Source of the DNA: an uncultured Clostridia bacterium
Lineage (GTDB): Bacteria; Bacillota; Clostridia; TANB77; CAG-508
Direction: 5' to 3'
Assembly: GCA_947626705.1 (NCBI GenBank)
Contig: CANQTJ010000034.1
Span: forward strand, 1 to 13,351
DNA length: 13,351 bases
Within the stretch, counting starts at the first letter, position 1, and each line of letters opens with the position of its first letter. This document shows, piece by piece, positions 1-7,363 of this stretch. The position numbers and the translations under genes were made by a program. The notes under the pieces are model-generated. The model saw only the letters and a program-made list of their open reading frames with translations, did no database searches and had not been told where the DNA came from.

Positions 1-468
1 TCTCTTAGTTCTGCTAAATATCTTTCATGTTCATCTTGACTTATTTCTTCTAGTACTTGTTTTGCTTTTTGAATTGCCTTTGTTGTTTCTTCCATATCTA
101 TCACCTCTGGTTTATTTATAAATTTTATCCACGAGTTCAATATAGCATTATCAGTATTTTTATAATATTTCTTGAACTTTGGCAATTCTAGTATATAAAA
201 TTCAAGTACGTCTGTCAATATGATTTTTGAATATTCTTTTCTCTATATTTCTTCTATCCACTATTTGCATTTCTATATCACAATTAATAGTATTATCAAT
301 TTTAGCCTTTATATCTAATATTCCCATTTTGTCGTCTAGCACATCTCTTTCTAAAATAGGGTTATTATCCAACTGTAAATCAGTTACTTTTCTATTTAAT
401 ATAGAGCTTATTAATTCTGCTGTAATATTTTCTAAAATAAAACAAGGAATGCTTTTGACATTCCTCAT
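1..468 (-). pseudogene. Broken Rpn-family (PD-(D/E)XK) recombination-promoting nuclease, partial
   Basis: Two separated pieces of one gene are visible. The upstream piece (468 down to about 210) encodes LDDKMGILDIKAKID and CDIEMQIVDRRNIEKRIF, the conserved nuclease core of Rpn/PDDEXK_2 proteins, in which the acidic and DIEMQ residues form the active site. The downstream piece is in another frame. It starts around 225 with ILTDVLEFYILELPKF and continues through NSWIKFINKPEVIDME and QVLEEISQDEHERYLAEL to the window edge, which is the usual second half of the family. The roughly 60-70 residues that normally join them (the region beginning FYWSK) are missing, and the junction shifts frame, so the upstream reading frame stops at 202. 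The N-terminus also lacks the usual opening residues, and the start has no ribosome binding site. The true C-terminus lies outside the window. Rpn genes are abundant, often decayed, transposase-like genes in gut Clostridia. I am confident in the family and in the disruption. Confidence 0.85.
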
Positions 469-511
469 ATATTTGACAAAATAATATAATTATCTATTTT
501 TACCTTTATAA

Positions 512-1201
512 CTAAAATATAATAAATATTATCGCTAAAATAAAAAGCTTAATAAAAACATTACTTAACAATTGGAAATTAGTAATTTTTATTCCTATAT
601 TATTTAATTCATCATATTTATTTAATATGATGTCTATATCTTTTTTTGAAGATATATTAACTTCTTCCATATATTGTTTTGCTAAAAACCTTGCCTTTAT
701 CATAGCATCGTTTTCTAAATATACTCTAACTGAATAAAATACCAATCCCAACAATATTAAAATACTATAATATAACATTTTATATTTTATGACATTGAAA
801 ATTGATAATATACATATTAAAACAAAATATAGCAAATACAAATTAGAAAATATAAAATTAAACCACAACATTTTTTTACTTTGTATTGAATGTAAACATT
901 CATGTGCAATTGTTTGTATTCTAGTATAACTATTTTTTAAGTTTCCTAAAAATATTTTATTTCCCATTACTAAATATAATGTAGAATTAGATTTTTCATC
1001 TTCTTCTATTTTTACATCTTCATTTTTCAATATTTTAAGATAATATTTACATATATCTATATTTTTTGGATAATTTTCAGTTAATTCATCTAGTTGTTTG
1101 TCTTCGCCAAATTCTTTTAATTTTCTTATATTAACATCAAATATTACTTTTAGTATAAAATATATTATTATTACAATTATTAATAAAACTATAAATTCCA
1201 T
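512..1201 (-). CDS. Membrane-embedded zinc metallopeptidase (HECLH, YugP-like)
   Basis: This 229-residue protein has hydrophobic segments at about 3-19, 113-135, 142-160 and 212-229. A soluble domain after the first segment ends in TIAHECLHSIQS, an HExxH zinc-binding motif at H100-E101-H104. The acidic sequence YLENDAMIKAR (E163) follows the second hydrophobic pair, as the third zinc ligand does in the YugP/Zn_peptidase_2 and M48-like membrane proteases. YugP-type proteins usually read HEVGHAIQ here, so this is a divergent member. The substrate is unknown. Such proteases act at the membrane, with the catalytic domain likely cytoplasmic; that placement is inference. The start is supported by AAGGAG seven bases upstream. 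It stands alone: the gap to the ylbF-like gene is 137 bp of AT-rich sequence in which I see no convincing promoter. Family assignment is moderate; the metalloprotease call is good. Confidence 0.75.
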   Translation of the reverse strand: MEFIVLLIIVIIIYFILKVIFDVNIRKLKEFGEDKQLDELTENYPKNIDICKYYLKILKNEDVKIEEDEKSNSTLYLVMGNKIFLGNLKNSYTRIQTIAHECLHSIQSKKMLWFNFIFSNLYLLYFVLICILSIFNVIKYKMLYYSILILLGLVFYSVRVYLENDAMIKARFLAKQYMEEVNISSKKDIDIILNKYDELNNIGIKITNFQLLSNVFIKLFILAIIFIIF

Positions 1202-1338
1202 AAATACTCCTTATATATCTTATTAATAATGTTATTATAAATTCAATCCTAATTATTTTTTATATAATCCAAAGCAAGTACATTATATTTACTATGAATT
1301 GTAAATATTTATCATATTAATTACTTATAAATTCGAAA

Positions 1339-1674
1339 TTACTTTAATACATCTATTACAGCATCACCGATTATTTTATTAACATCTGCTAATACTATAT
1401 TAAATTTAGTTTCTGCTTCAAAAAATTTTTTTGCATCATCATTTTCTATCAATTCTAGGTATAATTGTTGCATCTTTTTTGTTTTTTCTTCATCATTTTT
1501 ACCTGTTTGCATTGCTGTAATTTGCGTTTCATATCTTGCTGTTTCAAATTCTTCAATTTTTTTCTTTAATTCTGGTTTTAAATTTAGCGTTTCTTTCGCC
1601 ATTTTATAATTTATATATTCTTCTGATTGCTTTAATTCTTGTGCTAATCTATTAGCTGTATCATATACATTCAT
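1339..1674 (-). CDS. YlbF/YmcA family regulator
   Basis: This is a 111-residue, highly charged, all-helical protein without membrane segments. It begins MNVYDTANRLAQELKQSEEY and has the pattern of the YlbF/YmcA family (DUF964): an N-terminal helix with A..LA..LK.SEEY, a central helix with PELKKKIEEF, a Q-rich turn and a C-terminal helix with ADVNKIIGDAV. In Bacillus subtilis, YlbF, YmcA and YaaT form the Y-complex, which influences RNase Y processing, competence, biofilm formation and sporulation. Clostridial single-copy members are less well studied. The length is normal for the family. The start has an AAGGG ribosome binding site seven to eight bases upstream. It lies 113 bp downstream of the DUF3048 gene on the same strand and could share its transcript. 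The exact paralogue (YlbF or YmcA) cannot be decided from sequence alone. Confidence 0.85.
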   Translation of the reverse strand: MNVYDTANRLAQELKQSEEYINYKMAKETLNLKPELKKKIEEFETARYETQITAMQTGKNDEEKTKKMQQLYLELIENDDAKKFFEAETKFNIVLADVNKIIGDAVIDVLK

Positions 1675-1787
1675 TTTCTTACCCTTTCATAAACTTTTAT
1701 ATTAAAGTTATACCGTTAAATACTTATATTCTTTAAGTTTAATTTTTTATATAGAATATTAATTTATAAAAATACCAAAACTTAAAC

Positions 1788-2843
1788 TCATTCTTGTATT
1801 GACTCTATTTCAACTTGTGCATTTGTTGGACAAATATTAATCCACGTATTTCCATCATTTACTTCTATTTCATTTCCATTTAAATCTTCATATCTTGTTT
1901 GTAGATTTCTAGCTTCTTTTATACATTTTATTTTTATAGCTTTTCCATTTGTTATATAATATCCATTAAATGTTCCTATATTTGTAAGACCTTGTCTACC
2001 TTTATCTTCTTCATCTTGCAATGTATAGTTATCACAAAATGTTATTATTATGTTTTTTGTTGTTATATCTTCTCCTGTGTCCCAATCTATTTGTTGTTTT
2101 TTTCTTGCATATCTTTTATATACTTTATTTTCTGAATCATATTCATATTTTACTGTTTGAAGTGTAGAATGTGGTATAGTAATTGTCGTAGCATCTTGTC
2201 CATTTTCTAATTGAACTTCATCTGTAACATAGTTTAAAACACTTTCTTTGTTTGATGTTGTTTTATAACCTTTTGCTTTTGCAACTTTTAATAGTGCATC
2301 TGTACTTGTTACAGCATTATGTGGAGAACTTTTGTCTTTAACTCTCCAAAATGTTTTCTCACTTTCTGTTATTCCATTTATATTATCTATACTATATCTT
2401 GGAATATCGCTTTGTGCTTGTGGACTCCACCCAAAGTGTGCGTATATTGCATCATTTTCCATAACATAGTCTAAGAAATAATGTCTTGCACTTCTTACTG
2501 GTCCAATTTTGTCTAAATTAACTCCTTTAAATAATGCCATTAATCTAGTTTCTCCACCTTCAACAATTATTTCATATACTAAATAAGCTTGGTTTAGTCC
2601 TGCTTGTGGCCATGCCAAATTATGATTATCTATCATTACAGCTATTGGTCTATCATTTCCCTGATATATTTGTACCTTTTTTTCTTGTATTTCTGCTGTT
2701 AATACTTCTTCATTTTGATTTTCTGAAACTTCCTTTGTTTCACTTTCTTTAGTGTTTTGTATTTTATATGCCATTATTCCTCCTGCTACAAATATTAAAA
2801 TTATTAATACAACAATTAACACTTTTGTTCCTTTACCACTCAT
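1788..2843 (-). CDS. Membrane-anchored DUF3048 (YerB-like) protein
   Basis: This 351-residue protein has one N-terminal membrane anchor (residues about 7-26, VLIVVLIILIFVAGGIMAY) and then an extracytoplasmic domain. Recognisable DUF3048/YerB blocks are RPIAVMIDN, QAGLNQAYLVYEIIVEGGET, IGPVRSARHYFLDY, DAIYAHFGWSPQA and SPHNAVTSTD. The C-terminal DUF3048_C part contains QIDWDTGEDI and GRQGLTNIGTF. YerB in Bacillus is a lipoprotein of unknown biochemical role; here there is no lipobox cysteine, so anchoring is by the transmembrane helix. I chose the ATG at 2843 because GAAGGG lies nine to ten bases upstream. A GTG at 2879 would add 12 residues but has only a weak ribosome binding site and abuts the ybeY stop codon. 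The gene follows ybeY within 40 bp and probably belongs to the same transcript. The function is not known. Confidence 0.88.
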   Translation of the reverse strand: MSGKGTKVLIVVLIILIFVAGGIMAYKIQNTKESETKEVSENQNEEVLTAEIQEKKVQIYQGNDRPIAVMIDNHNLAWPQAGLNQAYLVYEIIVEGGETRLMALFKGVNLDKIGPVRSARHYFLDYVMENDAIYAHFGWSPQAQSDIPRYSIDNINGITESEKTFWRVKDKSSPHNAVTSTDALLKVAKAKGYKTTSNKESVLNYVTDEVQLENGQDATTITIPHSTLQTVKYEYDSENKVYKRYARKKQQIDWDTGEDITTKNIIITFCDNYTLQDEEDKGRQGLTNIGTFNGYYITNGKAIKIKCIKEARNLQTRYEDLNGNEIEVNDGNTWINICPTNAQVEIESIQE

Positions 2844-2880
2844 AAGTATTTTCCCTTCTTTTTGAATATTATTTTTCACA

Positions 2881-3354
2881 TTATTCTCTTGTTATTTTTA
2901 GTTCATTTAATATTTTATCTTCTTTTGTTCTCATTATTTTTTTATCTTCTTCTTCAATATGGTCATATCCCATCAAATGATAAAAACCATGTACTACCAT
3001 ATAACTTAGTTCTCTTTCAAAACTATGTCCATATTCTTCTGCTTGTTCTTTAACTTTTTTAACTGATATTATTATATCTCCTAAAATATCTTCATATAAA
3101 AATTGCTGATTTTTTATTTTCTCATCTAACTCTTTTTTTTCAAACATTGGAAATGATAATACATCTGTTTCTTTATCTATATTTCTATATTGTTTATTTA
3201 TTTCTCTTATATTTTCTGGTGTAGTTAAAGTTATAGTAATTGATAACTTAGAATTTAATAATTTTTCTTCTTCAAAACATTTTTTTATTACTATATTTAT
3301 AATCTTTTCATATTCATTATTTTCTTCAGTGTTTAAATAAGTAATTTCATACAT
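2881..3354 (-). CDS. ybeY: Endoribonuclease YbeY (rRNA maturation factor)
   Basis: This is a 157-residue cytoplasmic protein of normal family length. The diagnostic zinc-binding motif HGFYHLMGYDH gives H122, H126 and H132 as ligands. The other conserved YbeY blocks are present: INKQYRNIDKETDVLSFP at about 52-69, and LGDIIIS at 91-97. YbeY is a single-strand-specific metal-dependent endoribonuclease involved in 16S rRNA 3'-end processing and 70S ribosome quality control. The start codon overlaps the stop codon of the preceding 405-residue gene as TAATG, so the two are likely translationally coupled. In many Firmicutes ybeY follows phoH and yqfF; neither is present here, although the yqfC-yqfD part of that neighbourhood is. 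Confidence 0.96.
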   Translation of the reverse strand: MYEITYLNTEENNEYEKIINIVIKKCFEEEKLLNSKLSITITLTTPENIREINKQYRNIDKETDVLSFPMFEKKELDEKIKNQQFLYEDILGDIIISVKKVKEQAEEYGHSFERELSYMVVHGFYHLMGYDHIEEEDKKIMRTKEDKILNELKITRE

Positions 3355-4571
3355 TATACTATCACCTTGTCTTTATTTATTATTCCATTATATTTTCCAA
3401 CTGATTTATATTTATTTTTTAATTGCCTTATTGCATTATAGTCTATTAATTTTCTTTTATAATATGTAATTAATTTAGAATAATCTAATTTATCTTTTTG
3501 AATCTTTCTTATATCATTTTTAATGAATAATACTTCTTTTTGTCTTATATATTCATCAAAATCAACTTCTTTTAATTTGGTTATTTCTTTATACTTGTCC
3601 CAATATTTTTTATAATTTTCTCTTTCCTGCATATTTTCCCAATATACTTTAGTTGATAATAATCTTACATTATAATCTTCTATTAAATTTATTAACATAG
3701 AATATGCTTTTTCTCTTTTTGCTGCCATTTTTGTATCTTGCACTAAAATTCTAGCATCTTTTAATAACTTTTCATAACATTGTTGTGCTACTATTAAAGG
3801 TATACTATGTGTAAACAATTTTCTACTTATTCCTAATAATAACATATTTTTTTCTATATTATCCTTTGTGTCTAATTTTCCTACTGTATATCCTTCAAAT
3901 TTTTCGTAATCATCTAATATATCTTTAACTTCTTCTTTTTCTCCAATATCTATTTTCAATGATACTATATTTTTCACATAATCTTCTAATGTATAAAATA
4001 TTTTTACATATATCCATTCTTTTGATGAATCATATATATTTGTTGTATCAGCTAATTTTATTGAATAGTTTTTTAAAATTGATTTATATAATGTATCCAT
4101 TTTATCAATATAAAATTTATTATATTTTTCTTTTATTTTTTCCTTAGCTGTTACTTCTATTCCTTCTTTATCTAATTCTAATAAATACTTTTGCTTTCTG
4201 TATTTATAGTCTATATATTCTTTTTCTTTTAGACTTGTTACTTCATAATATCTTGATAAAGCATCTTTTTCAAACTCTGTTGCAGTATTATTTTTAACTT
4301 TTTTATATATTGAATCCATTACATATTTATCTAATGCTTCTAAATATACTGTATATGCCTCTTCATATTTTTTTTCTAATACTTCTTTGTTATAGTTTTC
4401 TGTATCTTTAATATAGTTTTCATAAGCTTTTATTAGGCTATTTCTTTTAATAGTAATCATCATACCATTAATTCCTATTTTTGTTGGAATTAATATTTTT
4501 GTTAATGTTTTCGTTATTTTGTTAAAAAAGGTTGTGTTGGCTCCAGTTATTCTTAAACTTCTCTCTTCCAT
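3354..4571 (-). CDS. Unrecognised 405-residue protein within the yqfCD-ybeY cluster
   Basis: I do not recognise this protein. It is 405 residues long, has no signal peptide and no clear membrane segment, and is very rich in lysine, tyrosine, glutamate and leucine. From about residue 40 it reads as long charged helices, possibly coiled coil, for example KYEEAYTVYLEALDKYVMDS and KKYWDKYKEITKLKEV. A less charged block near 235-265 (MLLLGISRKLFTHSIPLIV) could be a hydrophobic helix pair or core. There are no obvious catalytic motifs. It has a strong AAGGAAGGAG ribosome binding site, codon use like its neighbours and a TAATG overlap with ybeY, so it is a real gene. It occupies the place where phoH (and often yqfF) sits in related organisms, but it has no Walker A motif and no HD motif and is not a version of either. 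By context it may be a lineage-specific sporulation or RNA-metabolism protein; this is inference only. Confidence 0.8.
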   Translation of the reverse strand: MEERSLRITGANTTFFNKITKTLTKILIPTKIGINGMMITIKRNSLIKAYENYIKDTENYNKEVLEKKYEEAYTVYLEALDKYVMDSIYKKVKNNTATEFEKDALSRYYEVTSLKEKEYIDYKYRKQKYLLELDKEGIEVTAKEKIKEKYNKFYIDKMDTLYKSILKNYSIKLADTTNIYDSSKEWIYVKIFYTLEDYVKNIVSLKIDIGEKEEVKDILDDYEKFEGYTVGKLDTKDNIEKNMLLLGISRKLFTHSIPLIVAQQCYEKLLKDARILVQDTKMAAKREKAYSMLINLIEDYNVRLLSTKVYWENMQERENYKKYWDKYKEITKLKEVDFDEYIRQKEVLFIKNDIRKIQKDKLDYSKLITYYKRKLIDYNAIRQLKNKYKSVGKYNGIINKDKVIV

Positions 4572-4577
4572 TTGTTC

Positions 4578-4666
4578 TCCTTCCTTTAAAGGCGAAACTT
4601 AAATTTTTATTAACTTAAGTCCGCTTTTAACTTGTATATTAATTGTATGTATAATACAATTAATAT
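4578..4666 (-). promoter_or_regulatory. Two RNA hairpins between yqfD and the unknown gene
   Basis: The 97-bp gap holds two inverted repeats. The first is perfect: ATTAATTGTAT at 4638-4648 pairs with ATACAATTAAT at 4654-4664 and extends two more pairs outward to 4636 and 4666, a 13-bp stem with a 5-nt loop. It is purely AU-rich and has no long U tract. The second is imperfect. On the minus strand AAAGCGGACTTAA (around 4628 down to 4614) can pair with TTAAGTTTCGCCTTT (around 4602 down to 4588) with small bulges. This leaves the AAGGAAGGAG ribosome binding site of the 405-residue gene just downstream. The arrangement could act as a processing site, partial terminator or translation-setting element inside the operon. 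The repeats are directly visible; their role is inferred. Confidence 0.4.
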
Positions 4667-4668
4667 GC

Positions 4669-5853
4669 TTAAAATACTATTTTTTCATTAGTCCCTATAT
4701 TCTCAAGCACTTCATAAGTAACATATACTTGTATTCCATCATCTTCTTCTGATGTTGTTATTACTTTATTTACTATATTTTCTTTATCTTGTATTTCATC
4801 ATCTAATTCTCTTTGTAATTGTTCTATCCCTAGCTGTTTAGCTTCATCTATTGTATAATTTTTTTGTTCCTCTATTATCTCTTTATTAGTTATTTTTATT
4901 ATAGAAATTGGTAAATAAAAATCTGAAAATATTTTAAATTTATTTTCCAAATCTATTGTATCATAAATTTTAAATTTTGAAAGTCTTTTTGACAAATTTA
5001 TTTCAAAATTATTAAATTTTAATTTATATTTATTTTCAATATTGCCTGTTTCCCTTCTTTCCGTAGCATTATATAAAATCTTTTTATTTTTTGTATACCA
5101 TATTTTTGCTTGTACTTCTCCTCTAGCGTGTACATATCTTATTCCTGTATATTTTCCTTCCATCCACCCATTTATTAATGGTGTACCTATATTTACAGTA
5201 TCGCCTACTTTTACAGCTATTGTTCCATTTTGAGCATTTATCTTTGTAATAACTCCTTGCTTATCTGAAACAATATTACAATATTCTTCATCATCTATTA
5301 TATCTGGTTTAGATGTCGCCTTTACAATTTTTACAATTGCATTTGTTCCTTTTATTTCGATTCCAATCCATGCAATATCATTTCTATTTAATCTTATTTT
5401 ATTTATAATTTCTTTTGTATTTACTTTTGCCTTTAATTGTCCAATTGATAATCCTGCTTGTTGTATATCTTGATATATATTTTCTACTTCTTGATTGTTT
5501 TCTTCAGTTATTTGTATATTCCATACAAAATTTGATGCAATAGATAATAGAACAACAATCAATATCAAGAATGCTAAGAATATTTTTCTTTTTTTATATT
5601 TATTAAATAAAAAAGGCAATCCTCTTTTTCTTACAATTTTTACTTTACATTTTGTTTTTTTGCCTATTTTAACTACATTTTTTAAATCCTTTATACCTAT
5701 GTTCAATTCCAATCTAACATCTTTATTTCTTTTTAAATTCCAAATTGTTATTTTATTATTTCTACAAATATTTATAAATCTCTCTATGTAGTATCCTTCT
5801 ACTGATATTCTTATGTATCCAATTATATAATTTAAAATTATCCTAATTAGCAT
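4669..5853 (-). CDS. yqfD: Sporulation protein YqfD
   Basis: This 394-residue protein matches YqfD over its length. It has an N-terminal cytoplasmic domain, the characteristic basic stretch RKRGLPFLFNKYKKRK at 75-90, one membrane helix at about 91-111 and a large extracytoplasmic domain. That domain contains VSDKQGVITKINAQNGTIAV, KVGDTVNIGTPLINGWME and HARGEVQAKIWY, the hallmark blocks of the family. YqfD is a membrane protein expressed in the mother cell under sigma-E in Bacillus and needed for efficient sporulation; its biochemical role is unknown. It follows yqfC by 19 bp, with an AAAGGA ribosome binding site. Length and order relative to yqfC are as in other spore formers, which supports that this organism sporulates or descends from one that did. 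Confidence 0.94.
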   Translation of the reverse strand: MLIRIILNYIIGYIRISVEGYYIERFINICRNNKITIWNLKRNKDVRLELNIGIKDLKNVVKIGKKTKCKVKIVRKRGLPFLFNKYKKRKIFLAFLILIVVLLSIASNFVWNIQITEENNQEVENIYQDIQQAGLSIGQLKAKVNTKEIINKIRLNRNDIAWIGIEIKGTNAIVKIVKATSKPDIIDDEEYCNIVSDKQGVITKINAQNGTIAVKVGDTVNIGTPLINGWMEGKYTGIRYVHARGEVQAKIWYTKNKKILYNATERRETGNIENKYKLKFNNFEINLSKRLSKFKIYDTIDLENKFKIFSDFYLPISIIKITNKEIIEEQKNYTIDEAKQLGIEQLQRELDDEIQDKENIVNKVITTSEEDDGIQVYVTYEVLENIGTNEKIVF

Positions 5854-5872
5854 TTTTCATCCTTTCAATTTT

Positions 5873-6154
5873 CTAATCAAAATTTCTTTCAATATCTATA
5901 CTTTCTATTTTTCCTTTTACTTTTATATCATCATTTGTCATATTCTCTAATTTTAATTCAAATCCATTTATATTTATAATTCCTAAAGATGTATTTATTC
6001 TAATATAATAATCTTCATATTCTAAAATTCCTTTAAAATTTTCAATTATCATTTCATTAAAACCTGTTATTGTAATTTTAGGAGTATCTGTATATACTTC
6101 TTTCGGCATTTCTAGTAACCTATCAATTCTTGATAAGGCATTTCTTTTTTTCAT
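5873..6154 (-). CDS. yqfC: Sporulation protein YqfC (YabP/YqfC family)
   Basis: This 93-residue protein is of the YabP/YqfC family. After a short basic N-terminus (MKKRNALSRIDRLLEMPKEV) come the conserved blocks PKITITGFNEMIIENFKGI and EYEDYYIRINTSLGIININ, then GKIESIDIER near the end. In Bacillus yqfC is a small sigma-E-dependent gene next to yqfD and needed for normal sporulation; the molecular function is not established. The start has an AAGGAAGGA ribosome binding site. It lies 29 bp after pdaA and 19 bp before yqfD, on the same strand, consistent with one transcript. Confidence 0.93.
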   Translation of the reverse strand: MKKRNALSRIDRLLEMPKEVYTDTPKITITGFNEMIIENFKGILEYEDYYIRINTSLGIININGFELKLENMTNDDIKVKGKIESIDIERNFD

Positions 6155-6183
6155 TTTATATTCATTCCTTCCTTACAAAAAAC

Positions 6184-7005
6184 TTAATTTTTGAACTCAT
6201 CTAAAGATTTAAATTCATACCCTTGATTTTTAATTTCTTTTATTATATCTCCTAAAATATTCGTATTAGTTTTTGAATTACCATGTAAAAGCATAATCTC
6301 TCCATTGTGTAAGTTATCCAATATCTTTTGCCTTGCCTTAGATTCATCTGGTTGCTTATCTTCATTCCAATCTTCATAAGCAAATGACCACATTACTGTT
6401 TTATATCCTAATGAATTTGTTGCATTTATACTCATTTCACTAAATTCTCCTTTGGGTGGTCTTATATATTTCATTTCATATTTAAATTTTTCATATATAG
6501 CTCTATGTAAATCCATAACTTCTGTATTTATTTGTTCTACTGTTAATGTTGGCATACTTTTATGATTTACAGTATGGTTTCCTACTATATGTCCTTCGTT
6601 AATCATACGTTGAACCAAATCTTCTTGTGTATTTAAATAATGAGCTGTTATAAAAAATGTAGCTGTTACATTATTTTCCTTTAATGTATTTAAAATCTGT
6701 GGAGTATATCCTGCCTCATACCCCTCATCAAAAGTCAAATATATATACTTATCTTGATTATTTCCCATAGCTATTCCATTGTTATTTTCTAATATCTGTT
6801 TATTACTCTTACCTAAATCTGGTTGCTCATGATTATCATTTCTTTTAATCCCCCAACCTATCGTTTTATTGCTTAAATTTGAAGAACTAGTTAATAAAGT
6901 TTGATTTATATTTCGTTCATTAATTGCAGTTAATGAGAATATTATTAATAACAAAACTAAAATTTTTACAATCTTTGACATATTCTTTCTTAAATTAATA
7001 ACCAT
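6184..7005 (-). CDS. pdaA: PdaA-like polysaccharide deacetylase (delta-lactam cortex synthesis)
   Basis: This 273-residue NodB-type (CE4) deacetylase has an N-terminal membrane or signal segment at about 11-28. The order of motifs is that of PdaA: WGIKRNDNHEQPDLG at 51-65, TFDEGYEAGYTPQIL at 91-105, GNHTVNH at 142-148 (metal-binding H144 and H148), IRPPKGEFSE at 181-190, WSFAYEDW at 206-213, LLHGNSK at 239-245 and a final GYEFKSLDEF. PdaA removes the N-acetyl group from muramic acid so that muramic-delta-lactam forms in spore cortex peptidoglycan, which lytic enzymes read at germination. PdaA usually reads TFDNGYE in motif 1; here it is TFDEGYE. The start is fixed by GGAGG seven to eight bases upstream. 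It heads the yqfC-yqfD cluster, which fits a sporulation role. It acts outside the cytoplasmic membrane. Confidence 0.9.
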   Translation of the reverse strand: MVINLRKNMSKIVKILVLLLIIFSLTAINERNINQTLLTSSSNLSNKTIGWGIKRNDNHEQPDLGKSNKQILENNNGIAMGNNQDKYIYLTFDEGYEAGYTPQILNTLKENNVTATFFITAHYLNTQEDLVQRMINEGHIVGNHTVNHKSMPTLTVEQINTEVMDLHRAIYEKFKYEMKYIRPPKGEFSEMSINATNSLGYKTVMWSFAYEDWNEDKQPDESKARQKILDNLHNGEIMLLHGNSKTNTNILGDIIKEIKNQGYEFKSLDEFKN

Positions 7006-7027
7006 TTTTCTACCTCCATTTGTTTAA

Positions 7028-7055
7028 TATTATGATATTAATTTTTTTTTATTCA
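7028..7055 (-). promoter_or_regulatory. Candidate sporulation-type promoter for pdaA-yqfCD
   Basis: On the minus strand TGAATA (7055-7050) is followed after 15 bases by CATAATA (7034-7028). The hexamers resemble the sigma-F/G pattern (TGAATA, then CATnnTA) and loosely sigma-E, and transcription would begin about 15 bases before the pdaA start codon. The spacer is two to three bases shorter than the usual 17-18, so this is tentative. I saw no good sigma-A promoter on this strand. Confidence 0.3.
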
Positions 7056-7233
7056 AAAAAATTAAAGTAAAAAAATTTTATGAAAATATAAAATTACATT
7101 TTTTCCCAAAAATCGCAACATATTTTTTACAATTTCTGACATTTTTTTCATAAAAATAACACTTGTTATTCTAACTTCTAATATTACTAATATCAATATT
7201 TTTTACCAGTTGGATAATTTTATTAGTTTACTA

Positions 7234-7262
7234 TTGACATTATTATTATTTTGGATTATATT
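7234..7262 (+). promoter_or_regulatory. Strong sigma-A-type promoter of the agrA-like/agrC-like operon
   Basis: A perfect -35 box TTGACA (7234-7239) is followed by exactly 17 bases and TATATT (7257-7262). Predicted transcription starts near 7269, giving a 5' untranslated region of about 95 bases before the regulator's ATG. CCAGTT motifs lie just upstream (7206-7211) and in the leader (7317-7322). The rest of the 358-bp divergent gap (7006-7363) is AT-rich; beyond the promoters and the ribosome binding sites at either end I see nothing else in it. Confidence 0.7.
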
Positions 7263-7363
7263 GTAATTGTATCTGGAAAATAAAGGAAATTTTTGTTATT
7301 TTGCCGATTAATTTTTCCAGTTATTTTTTACGATTTTTATATTTATTTTATATGGAGGGAAAA

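Noticed and set aside
1732..1786. TTTAAGTTT/AAACTTAAA inverted repeat between the DUF3048 and YlbF-family genes
   Set aside because: Nine AT-rich pairs separated by 37 bases without a U tract; too weak to call a terminator or a regulatory structure.
2844..2879. GTG start at 2879 for the DUF3048 protein
   Set aside because: It has only a weak ribosome binding site and abuts the ybeY stop; the internal ATG at 2843 has a much better site and leaves a normal N-terminal anchor.
7301..7363. N-terminal extension of the response regulator from a TTG at 7301
   Set aside because: The added residues are hydrophobic and unlike a receiver domain; the ATG at 7364 has GGAGGG at the correct distance and starts exactly with the receiver fold.
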